NCBI RefSeq assembly: GCF_019974135.1
Contig: NZ_AP025017.1
Span: forward strand, 2,356,001 to 2,420,000
Origin: Actinomyces capricornis
GTDB taxonomy: Bacteria > Actinomycetota > Actinomycetes > Actinomycetales > Actinomycetaceae
Direction of reading: 5' to 3'
DNA: 64,000 bases
The notes under the pieces are model-generated. The model was not told the DNA's origin and made no database searches. It saw only the letters and a list, made by a program, of their open reading frames with translations. Below, piece after piece: positions 62,991 to 64,000 of the stretch. Each line of letters begins with the position of its first letter. Within the stretch, counting starts at the first letter, position 1. The translations under genes and the position numbers were made by a program.

Positions 62991-64000
62991 ATGCCGTCTA
63001 TCAACGAGATCCTCACCACCGCCTCGGACCTGCTGTTCTCCTGGGTGCTCGTGGTCCTCCTCGTCGCCGGGGGCCTGTTCCTCACGGTGCGCACCCGCGC
63101 CGTCCAGGTGCGCCACGCGGCCGGCATCCTCAGTGCCGTGCGCGGCTCTCGCTCGGGCGCGTACGGGGGCATCACCTCCTTCCAGGCCTTCGCCGTCGGG
63201 CTGGCCAGCCGGGTGGGGACGGGCAATATCGTGGGGGTGGCCCTGGCCCTCATCATGGGCGGCCCCGGTGCGGTGCTGTGGATGTGGGTGGTGGCCGTCC
63301 TGGGCACGGCCACGGCCTTCAGCGAGTCCACCCTCGCCCAGATCTTCAAGGTCCGGCGCCCCGACGGCACCTACCGGGGAGGGCCGGCCCACTACATCGC
63401 CCGGGGCATGGGACTGCCGGCCCTGGGGGTGGTCTTCGCTGTGGTCTTCATGATCGCCAACGGTCTGGCCATGCCCATGCTCCAGGCCAATGCCATCGTC
63501 TCCTCCCTGGCCTCGGCCACGCCGATCACCCCGCAGGTGGGTGCGCTCATCATCGTGGCCCTGACCGCGCCGGTGCTCCTGGGCGGCCTGCGCTCCATCG
63601 CGCGCACGGCCGAGCTCCTGGCGCCGGTGATGGCACTGGCCTACCTGGTCCTGGTCGTGGTCATCCTCCTGACCCACCCGGTCCAGGCCTGGCAGGCACT
63701 GGAGTCGATCTGGGGCAGCGCCCTGGGCCTGCGCCAGGGCCTGGCCGGAGTGGCCGGGGGCGCCTTCGCCGCGCTGCTCAACGGTGTGCGCCGCGGCCTG
63801 TTCTCCAATGAGGCCGGCCTGGGAGGGGCCGCCTGCGCCGCCGGCTCGGCCACGGTGGCCCACCCCGTCCAGCAGGGCTTCATCCAGGCCTTCGGGGTAC
63901 TGGTCGACACCCTGCTCATCTGCACCGCCACCGCCCTGGCCATCCTCGTGGCCGGCCCCGAGGTCTACGCCCCGGGAGTCACCACCGCCGAGGCGGCGAA
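62991..64000 (+). CDS. Sodium:alanine symporter (AGCS), third of three, cut by the window end
   Basis: The ATG at 62991 has AGGAG six bases ahead; 336 codons are visible and the frame is still open at the window edge. YGGITSFQAFAVGLASRVGTGNIVGVAL, GPGAVLWMWVVAVLGTATAF, YRGGPAHYIARGMGL, RGLFSNEAGLGGAACAAGSATVAHPVQQG. It lies 54 bases after the second copy. Substitutions such as Thr for Ile in VGTGN and Cys in GGAACAAG suggest a different substrate preference; inference only. Confidence 0.92.
   Translation, partial: MPSINEILTTASDLLFSWVLVVLLVAGGLFLTVRTRAVQVRHAAGILSAVRGSRSGAYGGITSFQAFAVGLASRVGTGNIVGVALALIMGGPGAVLWMWVVAVLGTATAFSESTLAQIFKVRRPDGTYRGGPAHYIARGMGLPALGVVFAVVFMIANGLAMPMLQANAIVSSLASATPITPQVGALIIVALTAPVLLGGLRSIARTAELLAPVMALAYLVLVVVILLTHPVQAWQALESIWGSALGLRQGLAGVAGGAFAALLNGVRRGLFSNEAGLGGAACAAGSATVAHPVQQGFIQAFGVLVDTLLICTATALAILVAGPEVYAPGVTTAEAA

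Overview
The window is about 70% G+C, uses many GTG starts, and carries a two-piece actinobacterial gene set (ftsEX with an M23 hydrolase, smpB-ssrA, clpS next to a DUF2017 gene, DUF3039, MhuD-like protein, dynamin-like GTPase pair). Together with a full sialic acid catabolic locus and a tmRNA tag reading ADNTRTDFALAA, this points to a host-associated actinobacterium of the Actinomyces/Schaalia type. The assignment is from gene content and codon style only; no database search was possible.

Layout. 1-6300 is a small accessory island beside a tRNA-Arg(TCT): two small hypothetical genes, an IS3-family element (1028-2303) that replaced part of that cluster, a divergent pair of paralogous helix-turn-helix genes, and a four-gene phage-tail-like cassette with a collagen-like fibre and an NlpC/P60-like protein. 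6349-10447 holds two adjacent dynamin/YfjP-like GTPases and an SSB-like protein. 10566-15444 is core: a TY-Chap-like protein on the minus strand, then ftsE, ftsX, an M23 murein hydrolase activator, smpB and tmRNA. 15704-18506 has a sodium:solute symporter and a PLP aminotransferase. 18941-20905 (minus) is an NCS2 purine permease fused to a divergent OHCU-decarboxylase-like domain.

20906-37194 is the main accessory metabolic block, a sialic acid regulon. It contains a sialidase lacking a visible signal peptide, a family-1 binding protein with two permeases but no ATPase, a GntR/FCD regulator, a second ABC importer of the SatABCD/SiaEFGI type with one permease fused to an ATPase, then nanA, nanK and nanE. 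Three similar operator-like sites sit at the three promoters I infer (21116-21142, 28198-28221, 30026-30051). The pathway reads: sialoglycan or sialic acid import, cleavage, Neu5Ac to ManNAc, ManNAc-6-P, GlcNAc-6-P. nagB is present further on (40581), but no nagA is seen in the window.

37452-54649 is mostly housekeeping: HU, an ABC-2 type exporter, nagB, DUF3039 and a helicase, pncB, clpS-DUF2017-murI-MBL-DUF3054, rdgB-rph, a PASTA/excalibur lipoprotein, an MhuD-like protein, tRNA-Leu, bcp, two tRNA-Lys and an ATP-grasp protein. 54757-64000 has yccF, mmuM, a DUF3516 helicase and three consecutive AGCS sodium:alanine symporters, the last cut by the window edge. Three copies of a long hairpin repeat lie in the intergenic spaces near 18.8, 55.3 and 56.9 kb.
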